A DNA stretch of 64,000 nt from Diplonema papillatum (lineage: Eukaryota > Euglenozoa > Diplonemea > Diplonemida > Diplonemidae). Shown here piece by piece: positions 10,848 to 20,989 of this stretch. The stretch covers positions 1-64,000 of the forward strand of contig JAPJBO010000984.1 in assembly GCA_030068145.1 (NCBI GenBank), given 5' to 3'. The translations under genes and the position numbers were made by a program. The first letter of the stretch is position 1. Each line of letters starts with the position of its first letter. A model generated the notes under the pieces. The model was not told the DNA's origin. It was given only the letters and a program-made list of their open reading frames with translations, and did no database searches.

Positions 10848-11638
10848 CTCTTGCAGCAGCGAAACGATTTCGCTCCGATGGTCACAAGGCGGGAGCTTCC
10901 GTCGAACAACGCGCTCCAGCTTCGCGACCTCGAGAGTCCGGATGAACTCTGCCGACGCACGCGACACACGGTCACGGTGCCCGCCTCGGGTGAAGGATTC
11001 CATAGGGGACGCGGGGTTGACGCCGCTCCCGCGCGCGGCGGCGGCGTCTTCCGGAGGCCGGTCGACTTCCTCGTTGACCAGCTGCCGCTGGGTCGCCTCC
11101 GGCAGCGAGTAGAAGAACGCCTTCGCGAGACACGACGCCAGGGCCACGACTTCATCGAAGAGATGGCAATAGGGCAGCAACCGTTCGATGGTCACCAGCG
11201 GGACGCTTTTGTGCACGCATTGGCTCCGGTGGACGGCCGTGAAGAACGAGCTGGCCACGTGGAAGAACCTCTCCGGGAGGTCGCCCGCCGATTCCTGTGC
11301 CAGGTAGCGGCTGAGTACTGCGCTCACCTCGTGGCCCGAGTGGACGTACGAGCTTAGATGGCACCTTTCGACGATCGTGGCCGCGTTCTTGAGCATGTCG
11401 CCCCGAGTGCCTTCGAACCTGGTGCCCCAAGTGCCGTAGAAGAGGGTGTCACCCGAAAACAGCGCCGATGCCGCGTGGGCTGGGTTCGCATCGGCCGCGT
11501 GGTCGTCGCGCCTGAGGTAGAACAGGACGTGGCCCTTCGTGTGGCACGGCGTCTGGATCACGTCGAAGAGCAGCGAGTCACCGACTTGCACGACTTCCCC
11601 GTCGCGGCACCGCCGCGTCACTCCAGCGACGAATTCAC
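10848..11638 (-). CDS. glyoxalase II (hydroxyacylglutathione hydrolase), exon 2
   Basis: This is the second half of the metallo-beta-lactamase domain of glyoxalase II, which hydrolyses S-D-lactoylglutathione to lactate and glutathione. TPCHTKGHVLFYL carries a metal His, ALFSGDTLFYG the bridging Asp and YVHSGHE the last metal His, at family spacing. The acceptor is ACAAAG/GT at 11639/11638; joined to exon 1 (phase 1) the frame runs straight through. After the active site an extra helical segment of about 150 residues ends at donor GAG/GTGTGT (10848/10847). The typical C-terminal substrate-binding helices are not obvious, so the tail is divergent or replaced. The exon ends in phase 0 and may continue to 9973. 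Confidence 0.85.
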
Positions 11639-11639
11639 C

Positions 11640-11880
11640 TTTGTTTTTTTAGAGTTAAAGTTCACTTGAAATTCCGGGGTTTTAGGGTCTCCGTGTGACC
11701 GTTCATGAATGGGTTCTCTTAGAGCAAGAAAGGGCTATGTGGTTACGGGTTGTATATTTAGTGCACGCTTTCGTTATGGGTTATGGCTAGCCATGTCCGG
11801 GACTGTTTGTGACCGACACCAAGTACATTCCTTCGTGGAGTGTAGTCTTGGGCCCCCCACGTTCTACAAGTTGAGCATTG
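11640..11880 (+). repeat. Rep-C dispersed repeat (conserved copy)
   Basis: It is nearly identical to 47543-47775. It contains AGAGTTAAAGTTC, AATTCCGGGGTTTTAGGGTC, TATTTAGTGCACGCTTTCG and CCCCCCACGTTCTACAAG. High identity of distant copies implies recent spread. No protein is encoded. Confidence 0.8.
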
Positions 11881-12639
11881 AGTTCTTTAAGGTGCAAGTG
11901 CCATCAAGGCAGGCGAGCACTAGTTGAGCAGGGGTTGCCTTGTAGCCCGTACCGGTCTGTTGTTTTTCGTAGCGTTTGTTTATCAGGGCATTGGCTTGGT
12001 CTCCGGCACATTTTCCAAATTTGGACCGCTCACGGCTTTTTGCGTCCTCACTCAGGAATGGGCCCAACTTCACGACAATGCTGGGCCCTGAGTGCCTCGG
12101 ATTGCACACTGCCACCTCTGCCGGGGGCCTGGGTGGTGGTCGAGTGCCATTCTTTTTCTTCTTTTCCCCCGCCGGCTTTTCCAAATTTGGACGGACAGTC
12201 CAAATGTGGATATAGAAGCTAATCCCCTGAAACTGTTTACGGGGGGGAGATCTTAGTTTAATGTTTAGGCAGAGCACTGCCTCTCATGCATGGTTGATGC
12301 TAGCATCAAGTCTTCTTCGAGGAAGATGTCGTCTAGGAAAGGGATGCAAAATAGAAAGTTGTAAAGAGGGGAGGGACTAGCCCCCTGTGTTTTTTTCACC
12401 GCGGTGTTGTGTGCACCTCGTTCTTCGTCTCGTGTTTTGCTCTTGGACGCAGACCAATCCAAAGTCATCAGTGGGTCCTTTGGATGGGGGGGGATTGCAA
12501 GAACGTGCTTGAAATGGATATGTGCTCAACACCGCACTGGTCCCGTCTGCGCCGTGTTTCGGTCCTTTAAGCCACGGACACATAAGGCGGACCATCATCA
12601 GCGTGGAACCTGAGTGTCTGCAGACAGGACTGCGGTGTG

Positions 12640-12740
12640 AGTCTGGTTTGTCAGTACAACACTTGGGATCCCTTCTGTTCTTTGTCGGGCAGCATCGTCG
12701 AGCATTTCCTTTCAAGCTGGCGCTTATGCAAAAAAACTCC
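12640..12740 (+). repeat. Rep-D SINE-like repeat, 3' fragment
   Basis: GCACTTGGGATCCC...AGCATCGTCGAGCATTTCC, with CAAGCTGGCGCTTATG running into a short A-tail. Fuller copies lie at 19256-19530 and 27570-27815 and, inverted, at 33715-33935. Confidence 0.6.
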
Positions 12741-12823
12741 CCTTCCCCCGCCTCACAAGTCAAACGGACTTGTGGAAAACCCGACCGCTTGCAGCAAGAA
12801 ACAGCCTAGAAAACAGGACAAAC

Positions 12824-13418
12824 CTACGCCGCCGATGACTTCGATCCCGGGGAACTTCCGGGCCAACGCGAGGTTGCCGGCCATGTGGTCCCAGTGGTGG
12901 TGCGTCGTCAGCACGGCCCGCAGGGGCAGCTCTTCGTCCGGCAGGAAGCCGAAGCTCGAAGCGAAGATGGCCCTGGTAGCCTCGAGGGCTTGCTCCGCGT
13001 GGCCGACGTCGATGAGGCAGCAGGCGGCAGGCCTCGCATCCGGTCCGGGCACTTCAACCACCAGGTACGTGTAGTTGTCCGACAGTACCGAGATGGCGAA
13101 GATTCGAGCCGCAGCCCCGGTTTGCGAGACTTCGAAGCCGGGTACCTCGTGCCACTTGGTCCCGGACGCTGGGCTGCTGCTTTCTGCGATGAACCGGATG
13201 TGGAGCCAGCCCAAGTGGGCGATGTACACGTGCTTGTACACCATCCCGAAGCCGGCCGCGAAGAGAGCGCGGCAGAGCAGCGCGGGCACCGCCGCAGGAA
13301 TCGCGAGCACGCAGGTCAGAAGCGCGAGGGCAGCGACCACCGCCATCCCCACGACTCCTGCCAGCACGCGGGCCAAGTGCCTCAGCGACGCGTATGGACT
13401 GGCCTTCACATGGCCCAT
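12824..13418 (-). CDS. glyoxalase II (hydroxyacylglutathione hydrolase), exon 1
   Basis: The start is ATG at 13418 (MGHVKASP). Residues about 15-50 are a hydrophobic Ala/Leu/Val stretch, a probable signal anchor or transmembrane helix, so the enzyme may be membrane-attached. This is unusual for the family. The beta-lactamase fold begins near ISVLSDNYTYL. The diagnostic THHHWDH metal motif is at about residues 172-178, followed by PGIEVIGG, then the donor GTAG/GTTTGT at 12824/12823. With exon 2 all metal ligands of glyoxalase II are present. Upstream of the ATG the frame stays open into repeat-derived sequence, which I exclude. A duplicated piece of this exon lies at 13583-13893. Domain identity is secure; the start is likely but not certain. 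Confidence 0.87.
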
Positions 13419-13582
13419 GCCTCCCCGCCCCCCAGCCAGGGATGAGAGACCTTGGGTGTTCGTTTCACATTTTTGCAGAGTGAAAGCAGGGGGTTTTCCC
13501 AGGATTTGGGTTTTCTGTACGCGGAAGGGGGCGCTGGTTTTGTTTCCAACAAGGTTTTTCGGTGGTTTCGTTGCGGTTTCGT

Positions 13583-13893
13583 GTTGTCCGACAGTACCGA
13601 GATGGCGAAGATTCGAGCCGCAGCCCAACACGCAACACAGCAGACAGCATAATATTGCAGCACGCAACATAGCAGACAGCTTAGTATTATAGTCCACAAC
13701 ACACGCGCAACACAGCAGACAGCATAATATTGCAGCACACAACACACACGCAACATAGCAGACAGCATAGTATTGCAGTACACAACTCACACGCAACACA
13801 GCAGACAGCATAGTATTGCAGCACACAACACACACGCACCCGGTTTGCGAGACTTCGAAGCCGAGCACCTCGTGCCACTTGGTCCCGGCCGCT
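13583..13893 (-). pseudogene. partial duplicate of glyoxalase II exon 1 split by a repeat
   Basis: Positions 13583-13626 and 13839-13893 together repeat about 100 bp of exon 1 (13069-13168) with few changes. Between them lie 212 bp of the CA-rich repeat. Exon 1 itself is uninterrupted there. The insertion point is ambiguous over two C residues. Confidence 0.75.
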
Positions 13894-13904
13894 GGCCGAT
13901 CAAA

Positions 13905-14335
13905 GAAGCGTAGTAGTAGTAGTAGTAGTAGTTTGAACTTGTTATGCCGCAACAATCTGTGACGATAGACCGCACAATATTAGTAGTATGTGTCGTCTGC
14001 AGAAGCAGTCGGAGACAGCAGGCGCAGGGGGCAGGTCTTGCTTTACTTTTCTCTTCTTCATGAGACCAGCCCTCGGCATCCCGACTGTCCAAACACCGTC
14101 GAGAAAGGTTTGCGTCTATTGTGATGAGGTGGTTGACCAGGCCCCCACGAAGCCTTAAACACAACACGGCTACAACATGAGGATGCAGCCACTGCTCAGG
14201 TGTGCACTCAGCCAGCAGGCCATTGGCTGTTAAGCACCCCCCGACCGGTCGATTTGCCACTTTTGTGGCCCTCGCCGGGCGGTGCTGCCACATGATGCTG
14301 GCGGTTGGGGGATCGGCGACCGCGACTCAATTAAG
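13905..14335. repeat. Rep-A, copy 2
   Basis: A (TAG)n run at 13911-13932, then the TATGTGTCGTCTGC body after an interposed stretch of about 50 bp, ending GCGGTTGGGGGATCGGCGACC. Confidence 0.7.
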
Positions 14336-14382
14336 GTGCTCTCAACAGGGTCGCCACGTGAAGCCCCCCCCCATGACAGCCG

Positions 14383-14640
14383 ATCAAAGAAGCGTAGTAG
14401 TAGTATGTGTCGTCTGCCGAAGCAGCCGGAGACAGCAGGCGCAGGGGGCAGGTCTTGCTTTACTTTTCTCTTCTTCATGGAGACCCGCCCCTGTCCAATC
14501 ACGGTCGCGAAAGGTTTGTGCCCTATAGTGATGAGGTGCCCTCACGAAACCTTATACACAACACGGCTACAACACGAGGATGCAGCCCTGCTTAGGTGTG
14601 CACTCAGCCATCACAGGGCCCCAGATCTCGCTACTTGACC
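14383..14640. repeat. Rep-A, copy 3 (truncated)
   Basis: It begins CCGATCAAAGAAGCG(TAG)n as copy 2 does, and stops near 14640 within the body. Confidence 0.7.
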
Positions 14641-15120
14641 AGACACAGCTGCCACCCAGAAGGCCGCAGCAGTAACCTTCGCAATGAAGGCACGCGCAGC
14701 TGAGTGTATGTAGGCGATCCATACAACAACTGCATCAGACGCAGCTGAGTGTATGTAGGCGATCCATACAACAGCTGCTACGCAGCTTGACCCGAGAGCT
14801 CGCTAGGGAAGGTGTGGCGCTGCTCACCTGCCAGTCTCACAACTGACTGCTGCCCCTCCTTCCACCAAAGAAGTGCGTAGTTTTGTTTTATGGAAGCGAA
14901 GAAAAAAAAAAGGAGCATGGCCGGGAAGAGAAAGACTTAGGTACGACAGATAAACGTAGGGAAAAACCTGAGTTGGGTTCATCGTTTTTTTTTTTTTTTT
15001 TTCGTGTGTTTTCTTTTTAGACTGTTTCATAGTTTTGTTCTTTTTCGAAGTGGCCCCCGGGGGGCGCTCGTCCATCGCCCCTCTGGGCCGGGCGGGTGGG
15101 GGGGGTTGAACACGGTGCAC
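14641..15120. other. non-coding, two-unit 47-bp tandem repeat and poly-T
   Basis: ACGCAGCTGAGTGTATGTAGG with GCGATCCATACAAC is repeated twice (14693-14775). A pure T run lies at 14985-15002. No gene seen. Confidence 0.5.
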
Positions 15121-15274
15121 TAGTCATCTGAAAAAACAGCGTAATGACTAGTCATATTACTGCTGAAAAGTGCTTTACTACTGATTTGACGTGACGAGTC
15201 ATATTACTGCTGAAGAGTGCTGACTACTGCAGTAGAAAAAATGGCTACTGCGGTAGTCATTCTTTCTAGTTATT

Positions 15275-15345
15275 AGCGTTATTTGTGGATTAGAAGGTCG
15301 GTATTTTAAAGTCTCCGGTTGACCGTAGAGGCTTGGGTATGGCGG
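15275..15345 (+). repeat. Rep-B fragment
   Basis: GCGTTATTTGTGGATTAGAAG, GGTATTTTAAAGTCTCCGG and TTGACCGTAGAGGCTTG match longer copies at 18373-18620, 19135-19255 and 37585-37880. Rep-B and Rep-C share the TTTTA..GTCTCCG..TGACCGT core, so they may be one superfamily. Confidence 0.7.
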
Positions 15346-15447
15346 CTTATTGTTACTGTTTCTTACTTGTGACTACTGCATTTTGTGAAGGAATCCCTTT
15401 CAAGGCGTACTTTTTCTTCCCACAGAAGTGGACACATTCGCTTGCAA

Positions 15448-16588
15448 GAATGACTACTGCAGTAGTAGAATGACTACTGCAGTAGTAGAATGACTACTGC
15501 AGTAGTAGAATGACTACTGCAGTAGTAGAATGACTACTGCAGTAGTAGAATGACTACTGCAGTAGTAGAATGACTACTGCAGTAGTAGAATGACTACTGC
15601 AGTAGTAGAATGACTACTGCAGTAGTAGAATGACTACTGCAGTAGTAGAATGACTACTGCAGTAGTAGAATGACTACTGCAGTAGTAGAATGACTACTGC
15701 AGTAGTAGAATGACTACTGCAGTAGTAGAATGACTACTGCAGTAGTAGAATGACTACTGCAGTAGTAGAATGACTACTGCAGTAGTAGAATGACTACTGC
15801 AGTAGTAGAATGACTACTGCAGTAGTAGAATGACTACTGCAGTAGTAGAATGACTACTGCAGTAGTAGAATGACTACTGCAGTAGTAGAATGACTACTGC
15901 AGTAGTAGAATGACTACTGCAGTAGTAGAATGACTACTGCAGTAGTAGAATGACTACTGCAGTAGTAGAATGACTACTGCAGTAGTAGAATGACTACTGC
16001 AGTAGTAGAATGACTACTGCAGTAGTAGAATGACTACTGCAGTAGTAGAATGACTACTGCAGTAGTAGAATGACTACTGCAGTAGTAGAATGACTACTGC
16101 AGTAGTAGAATGACTACTGCAGTAGTAGAATGACTACTGCAGTAGTAGAATGACTACTGCAGTAGTAGAATGACTACTGCAGTAGTAGAATGACTACTGC
16201 AGTAGTAGAATGACTACTGCAGTAGTAGAATGACTACTGCAGTAGTAGAATGACTACTGCAGTAGTAGAATGACTACTGCAGTAGTAGAATGACTACTGC
16301 AGTAGTAGAATGACTACTGCAGTAGTAGAATGACTACTGCAGTAGTAGAATGACTACTGCAGTAGTAGAATGACTACTGCAGTAGTAGAATGACTACTGC
16401 AGTAGTAGAATGACTACTGCAGTAGTAGAATGACTACTGCAGTAGTAGAATGACTACTGCAGTAGTAGAATGACTACTGCAGTAGTAGAATGACTACTGC
16501 AGTAGTAGAATGACTACTGCAGTAGTAGAATGACTACTGCAGTAGTAGAATGACTACTGCAGTAGTAGAATGACTACTGCAGTAGTCA
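15448..16588. repeat. 20-bp satellite, about 57 near-perfect copies
   Basis: The unit is GAATGACTACTGCAGTAGTA. Each unit contains the 14-bp palindrome ACTACTGCAGTAGT. No unit difference was seen over about 1.1 kb. Degenerate relatives (GACTAGTCATATTACTGCTG, CTACTGCGGTAGTCATTC) flank it at 15121-15262 and 16580-16660. Confidence 0.97.
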
Positions 16589-16744
16589 TTCTTACGACTG
16601 ACAGTAGTCATATTAGGAAGATTTATGACTAGGAAAATCAGTAGGAATTGTTGCTGGCTTCTTCTGGCTTCTTCGCACCCGTTCTGAGCCAAAAAAAGAA
16701 TGAGGAAGGTGAGACTGACATTATTTGATCCTGCTGGGTTCAGT

Positions 16745-17021
16745 CCAGGGCTTACGCTCCGTTGTCGGTCTCAGAGAAAATACGTGGTCCACATGTGGGC
16801 GCTTAAGGTTCGAGGGGGAAAAATACCTTTCCCCTGGCAAAAAAAAAAAAAAAAGAAAAAAAACATAGCGTCGCTAGGTAGCTACTGGACTTGGCGACAC
16901 CTGGCTGTGCGGGGAAAATCCACACGTGGTACCTGTGGATCCACACGTGGGGGAACAAAATCCAAAAAGAATTAACGTGTGGAAATCCACACGTTCCACA
17001 ACGGTGGAGCGTAAGCCCTGG
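16745..17021. mobile_element. MITE with 16-bp perfect terminal inverted repeats
   Basis: CCAGGGCTTACGCTCC at 16745-16760 is inverted at 17006-17021. The 277-bp interior has an A-rich run and several CCACACGTGG palindromes and no ORF. No clear target duplication. Confidence 0.6.
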
Positions 17022-17167
17022 TTTAGTCTCTCAGTAACGCCGAGTGACTACTGCAACCCCGCCTCATCCCAAACTCTTCTGGTGTTGGTTCGGGAAGGTG
17101 CTGAACCTGCCATGCGCTTTGCTTCCATTCCCACAGTAAACCATAGTAAGTGGCTAGTGAATGGCAT

Positions 17168-17275
17168 GACTAGTGCGCCGTGTTTTGGTCCGTTAAGCCA
17201 CGGACACAGAAGGCGGGCCATCATCAGCGCGGAACCGGAGTGTCTGCTGACAGGACAGCAGCGTGAGTCGGGATA
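17168..17275 (+). repeat. Rep-H, second block only
   Basis: GTTAAGCCACGGACACAGAAGG and CATCATCAGCGCGGAACC, as in 4808-5035. Confidence 0.55.
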
Positions 17276-17424
17276 TATAAATTAGCGGCCGTCGATAAAT
17301 TATAAACCACGCATGTTATTGGCCTATAAATTAGAGGCGGCCAAAACCTCTCTTTGAGCAGCTGCTTGCTTTCCAAAATGCTCGGAGACAAAATGGGGGG
17401 TTTAGTTCCCTTCTCTGGGATGGC

Positions 17425-17520
17425 TGCCGTGACGAACCTTTTCAAAGGCCGCGGAGGTCAGCGGACCGGGAGCTACCGAAGAGGGTGGGTGTGTGTGCGT
17501 TGTGGTAACCTGATGCGTAT
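17425..17520 (+). repeat. Rep-J, copy 1
   Basis: CTTTTCAAAGGCCGCGGAGG, then TCAGCGGACCGG, then a GT-rich tail. Copy 2 is at 39928-40025. Confidence 0.65.
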
Positions 17521-17548
17521 CGTCGAAAGGGTTCTTAGTGCGCATTTT

Positions 17549-18360
17549 TCGAGACTGGAGGTCCTGTGAACATGCAATGTGAATAGCCTCTAGTCGAGCC
17601 AACCTGACTTTTCTTCATGAAAAAAGTGTATTGTTTTTGGATAGCGCCGAGCTAGCTTTTTTCCCCCCCTCCAAAACGTATGCGGGTGGCAGAGTGAGCG
17701 GGCGTCGGCCTTCAGGCATTCAGGCCGGTAGGCCCGCCGCCCATGACACTTTTCCGGTCGAGGATTGTTTTCGAGGTTTTTGTGGGGTTTTGGTGCCCGA
17801 AATTTTTTGGCGGAGGATCATGTAGTTGGTTCACTCCGGTGGTGGAGAATTGTGGTCAGTCTGGGAAAACGTTGCTTCGCCCGAACTTTGCTTCACCAGA
17901 TTCGCCCGAACTTTGCTTCATCTCACCAGAACTTAGCTTCGCCCGAACTTCTTTTGCTTCGCCCGAACTCAGCTGCTCCCGAACCTTGCTCACCAGAACT
18001 TCGCCCGAACTTTGCTTTATCTCACCAGAACTTAGCTTCGCGCGAACTTTGCTTCGCCCGAACTTTGCTTCATCTCACCAGAACTTAGCTTCGCCCGAAC
18101 TTTCTTTGCTTCGCCCGAACTCAGCTGCTCCCGAACCTTGCTCACCAGAACTTCGCCCGAACTTTGCTTTATCTCACCAGAACTTAGCTTCGCGCGAACT
18201 TTCTTTGCTTCGCCCGAACTCAGCTGCTCCCGAATTTTGCTCACCAGAACTTCGCCCGAACTTTGCTTTATCTCACCAGAACTTAGCGTCGCCCGAACTT
18301 TCTTAACTTCGCCCGAACTTTGCTTCGCCCGAAACTCAGCTGCGCCCGAACGGCCTTAGC
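17549..18360 (+). mobile_element. Rep-K element with internal AAGTTCGGGCGAAGC satellite, copy 1
   Basis: The end sequence at 17549-17640 (GAGACTGGAGGTCC, GAATAGCCTCTAGTCGAG, GTGTATTGTTTT) is followed by about 480 bp of a tandem array of 15-20-bp units (GCCCGAACTTTGCTTC) at 17870-18355. The same end and array, inverted, lie at 62170-63230, so the satellite is part of a larger mobile unit. Six-frame translations of the array only give Ser/Pro/Leu repeats, so I do not call a gene. Confidence 0.65.
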
Positions 18361-18372
18361 CGAGCGCATTTT

Positions 18373-18620
18373 GTAGCGTTATTTGTGGATAGAAGGTCGG
18401 TATTTTAAAGTCTCCGGTTGACCGTAGAGGCTTGGGTATGGAGGGGGTTGAGAAAAGTGAGAGGGTGCCGCTCGTTTCGAGTGATGTGTCGGATGGGATT
18501 GGGTAGGGTGTGGTCGTTCTGCTACGGCGTGAAAAGCCAGGAAGTTTCGGCGCTAATCTTCGACTCTTGATTGTTTCACCGGGTTGCGTGCTCGTCAGGA
18601 AGGTCTCGGTGCCTTTTGTT
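18373..18620 (+). repeat. Rep-B, copy 2
   Basis: Head block as at 15275, then a body with GGATTGGGTAGGGTGTGGTCG and GAAGTTTCGGCGCTAATCTTC, shared with 37585-37880. Confidence 0.7.
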
Positions 18621-19134
18621 TGGTGATTCGGGACAAGGAAAACACCCCCAATTTTGGGCTTCTACCCTCCTCCAGCATTTCACTTGGTAAAAACTTGCAC
18701 TCTTAAAAAAAATGAAGGCGCTTTCGTGCCTGTCGGTTGGTCGTTTTCCCAATTGGATCTACCCGTGTGTCATATTCAGGTAAGGAATTCTGATCAACAA
18801 CCAGAACACGCTGCCTACGTTTAGCTTAAACTTTAGATTGTTGGTACTAAAATACAAGAAAAACTCTCCTCCTCGTGTCAGTTCGCTGCTTCGTTCTCGC
18901 GGCTTCGTGATGAAAACTGCCGATGCAACACAATCGTAGAATAGTCAAACAATGATTCGCGTGTGTACCAACCATCGACGTCGTGATGCCGATTTGGTGG
19001 CTGGACTTCAAAAACAGGGGCAAGGGGGGCCAGATATGATGTTTTCTCCGGTGAGCAAACGGGGTAAAAACCTTCGTGCAAAAGCGTTCGTACTCGATCG
19101 GAAATGGTGCTAATAATCTAGGATCTTCGATTTT
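18621..19134. other. unassigned AT-richer spacer
   Basis: No gene, tRNA or repeat family recognised. Confidence 0.3.
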
Positions 19135-19530
19135 GTAGCGTTATTTGTGGATTAGAAGGTCGGTATTTTAAAGTCTCCGGTTGACCGTAGAGGCTTGAGT
19201 ATGGCGGGGGGTTGAGGAAAGTGAGAGGGTGTAGCTCGTTTCGGGTGTTGTGTCACTCCGTTTGTAGTAAGTTGTACGACCAAAAAATACTCGACGTAGC
19301 TGAACACAATCGGATTTGTTCTTCGCTTACACCACCGTGTGTTGGTTTCTCACTCAGGACTTTTGACCTGTTGTGTTTGTGTGATTTGTCGTGTTGGGGT
19401 AGACCCGGACCTCACGTCCGTTCAACACGTGGTTCGGTAGTTACAGCACTTGGGATCCCGTCGGTTCTTTGTCTGGTAGCTACTGTCGAGCATCTCCTTC
19501 CAAGCTGGCGCTTATGTAAAAAAAAAAAAG
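19135..19530 (+). repeat. Rep-B head followed by a full Rep-D SINE-like repeat
   Basis: Rep-B occupies 19135-19255. Rep-D follows to a pure A-tail (19518-19529) after CAAGCTGGCGCTTATG. The A-tail and multiple dispersed copies are the SINE hallmark; no internal polymerase III box is obvious. Confidence 0.65.
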
Positions 19531-19956
19531 AAAGGGATAAGAAGAAGAAAGAATTGTGAAGTAAGAAGGGTTGGAGTAAAGGCTATTGGACGTGTTCCTG
19601 GGAGAGGCAGGAGTTCTCGCAGGACCAACTTGGGAAAATAAGAAGACGGCAGTCTAGACCAGACGAACGGAGCTTGCGAGAACGGGGGAAAATGTTTCTT
19701 GGGGTTGAAGAGCGCGTGGTGCTTGCACCACTGAGGCCAGGTTATTTAACCGCGGATTTAGTGAAGGATTGTTCAGGAAACGGTCGCGAGCGAAACCCGA
19801 CCAGGTAACGACCATTTCACTGTCTTCTTTGTTTTGTGATGCGAACATCACGAGGTGCTGTCCGAAGAACCGCCCACGTGAGCACTGTTAAGCATTGAGT
19901 TCTTTTAAGTACATGAACCACATGGATTAGCATGCACTGCCTCGATAGCCAGGTTA

Positions 19957-20286
19957 TCGGATGACGTCGTCACCTGCCATTGCGTCGTCAAGGTCGAGCA
20001 TTTGTGGCGCTAGCGGGATTTGGCTTTCTTGCGATTCCAAAGACTGAGTCGGCGAGTACGAGGGCGGGCAGGAGTGCCTGTTTTCCTCTTTCGAGGGCAT
20101 TGGTGTGCCCGTGGTTCCCGGTCGTTTCGGAGAGCTGCTTGCCCTCGGAACCTTCTTCTTCCTTCGATGCACCCCTGAGTCGGGTGTGGTCGCCTTCGCC
20201 TTCTTCCGCTTGCGGCCGGCGATCGGGCTCTCCTTCGGGGTGCCGAGCACCCTCTTCTTCAACGCTGGTCGTTCGCCGGTCCTAGC
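19957..20286 (-). CDS. C-terminal exon of a basic nuclear-type protein
   Basis: It is open from a TAG at about 20294 to TAA at 19957, with no ATG, and entered at an acceptor such as GCTTAG/CAAGCAG. The 105-110 residues are rich in Lys/Arg/Ser/Pro, with bipartite nuclear-localisation-like clusters (GRKRKKAK and HRRKKKVPR), and end in an acidic tail (LDLDDAMAGDDVIR). No named domain. The strong third-position GC bias matches the recognised genes. Upstream exons were not found. Confidence 0.5.
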
Positions 20287-20404
20287 TGCTTGCTAAGCAG
20301 CGGTTGCCAGATAGTCGTAGCACCTATTCACGGGTTTGCAGGGGTAAAAAGGAAGCCCGGGGTTGGGGGAGGGGTGGGGAGGGCTACTCCCGCAGGGTAC
20401 ACGA

Positions 20405-20514
20405 TGAGGTCCAGCCTCAGAAGCTGGTGTTAAAGAGTATATGATGCAGGGTCAAAACCTTGTGTCTTTTTTGAAACGCTGCCGCGGGGCCGACGGCCCC
20501 CAAAAAAAAATTTG

Positions 20515-20549
<35 letters not shown>

Positions 20550-20795
20550 CTCAACTTCATTAACAATTACTGCAGTGTTTGTGCCAAAAGTTTAAAATTG
20601 AAAAAACCCCAAATTTTTTCCGGAAGAAATGGATGGCCATTTACCAAAAAGACACAAGGTTTTGACCCTGCATGATATGCCCGAGTCACACCCGAAAAGC
20701 GGCAACAACCCAAAACGCGTGGGAATCCACACCCGAAAAGCGGGTGTGACACCCGCTTTTTTAACTCCAGCTCCTGAGGCTGGACTCCACCGTGG
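20405..20795. mobile_element. Rep-F element interrupted by MITE-E
   Basis: The left end GTCCAGCCTCAGAAGCTGG (20412) and right end CCAGCTCCTGAGGCTGGAC (20766) are inverted. A complete MITE-E sits between them, so this is a nested insertion. Confidence 0.65.
20438..20684. mobile_element. MITE-E, copy 1
   Basis: Terminal inverted repeats of about 30 bp begin ATGCAGGGTCAAAACCTTG and run through TGTCTTTT. It is flanked by ATAT on both sides. The interior has GGGGCCGACGGCCCC and a long A run (20511-20547). Copies 2 and 3 are at 38609-38822 and 33543-34005. Confidence 0.8.
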
Positions 20796-20838
20796 ATGCT
20801 TGTGTGCCTTAATATTGTTTCCAGTGGTCTTGGTCAGG

Positions 20839-20881
20839 TTTATTGGACCAATGTTCTACCGACTGAGCTACACGACCGAGA
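20839..20881 (-). other. 5' half of a tRNA-like sequence
   Basis: On the minus strand GTCGTGTAGCTCAGTCGGTAG is a good tRNA 5' half (A box included), followed by an anticodon-stem-like ATTGG/CCAAT. No T arm follows. It could be a tRNA-derived SINE head or a broken tRNA. Confidence 0.4.
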
Positions 20882-20972
20882 AGGCGTGGCGCACCTTGGG
20901 GCTTGGCGCTTGCGCTGAACACAAGCTCGTCGAGACGGTCAGCCGCAGGGCAGAGCGGACGGGGTTGTAGCA
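20882..20972 (+). repeat. Rep-I block, copy 1
   Basis: AAGGCGTGGCGCACCTTGG to GCGGACGGGGTTG is over 95 percent the same as 25709-25803. Confidence 0.7.
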
Positions 20973-20989
20973 CAAGGAGCCGGGGGGTG

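Larger units (their letters stand above)
11639..12823 (-). other. glyoxalase II intron made of repeats
   Basis: A 1185-bp GT-AG intron (GTTTGT donor at 12823, CAAAG acceptor at 11639). Read on the plus strand, a Rep-C copy (11640-11880) begins exactly at the acceptor. Then come unassigned sequence with two AAATTTGGAC boxes (12016-12024 and 12183-12191), Rep-H blocks (12241-12330 and 12495-12645) and a Rep-D tail (12640-12740). Confidence 0.75.

Noticed and set aside
11639-12823. Non-canonical intron in glyoxalase II
   Set aside because: At first GGC/GTAGGT did not give the right frame. Using GTAG/GTTTGT with ACAAAG/GT gives a standard GT-AG intron and an intact domain.
15448-16588. CRISPR-like array
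   Set aside because: The 20-bp units abut directly with no spacers, and the genome is clearly eukaryotic.
17743-18359. Ser/Pro/Glu-repeat protein from the AAGTTCGGGCGAAGC array (and its mirror at 62492-62752)
   Set aside because: The open frame follows from short tandem units, with no start context, splice sites or folded domain.
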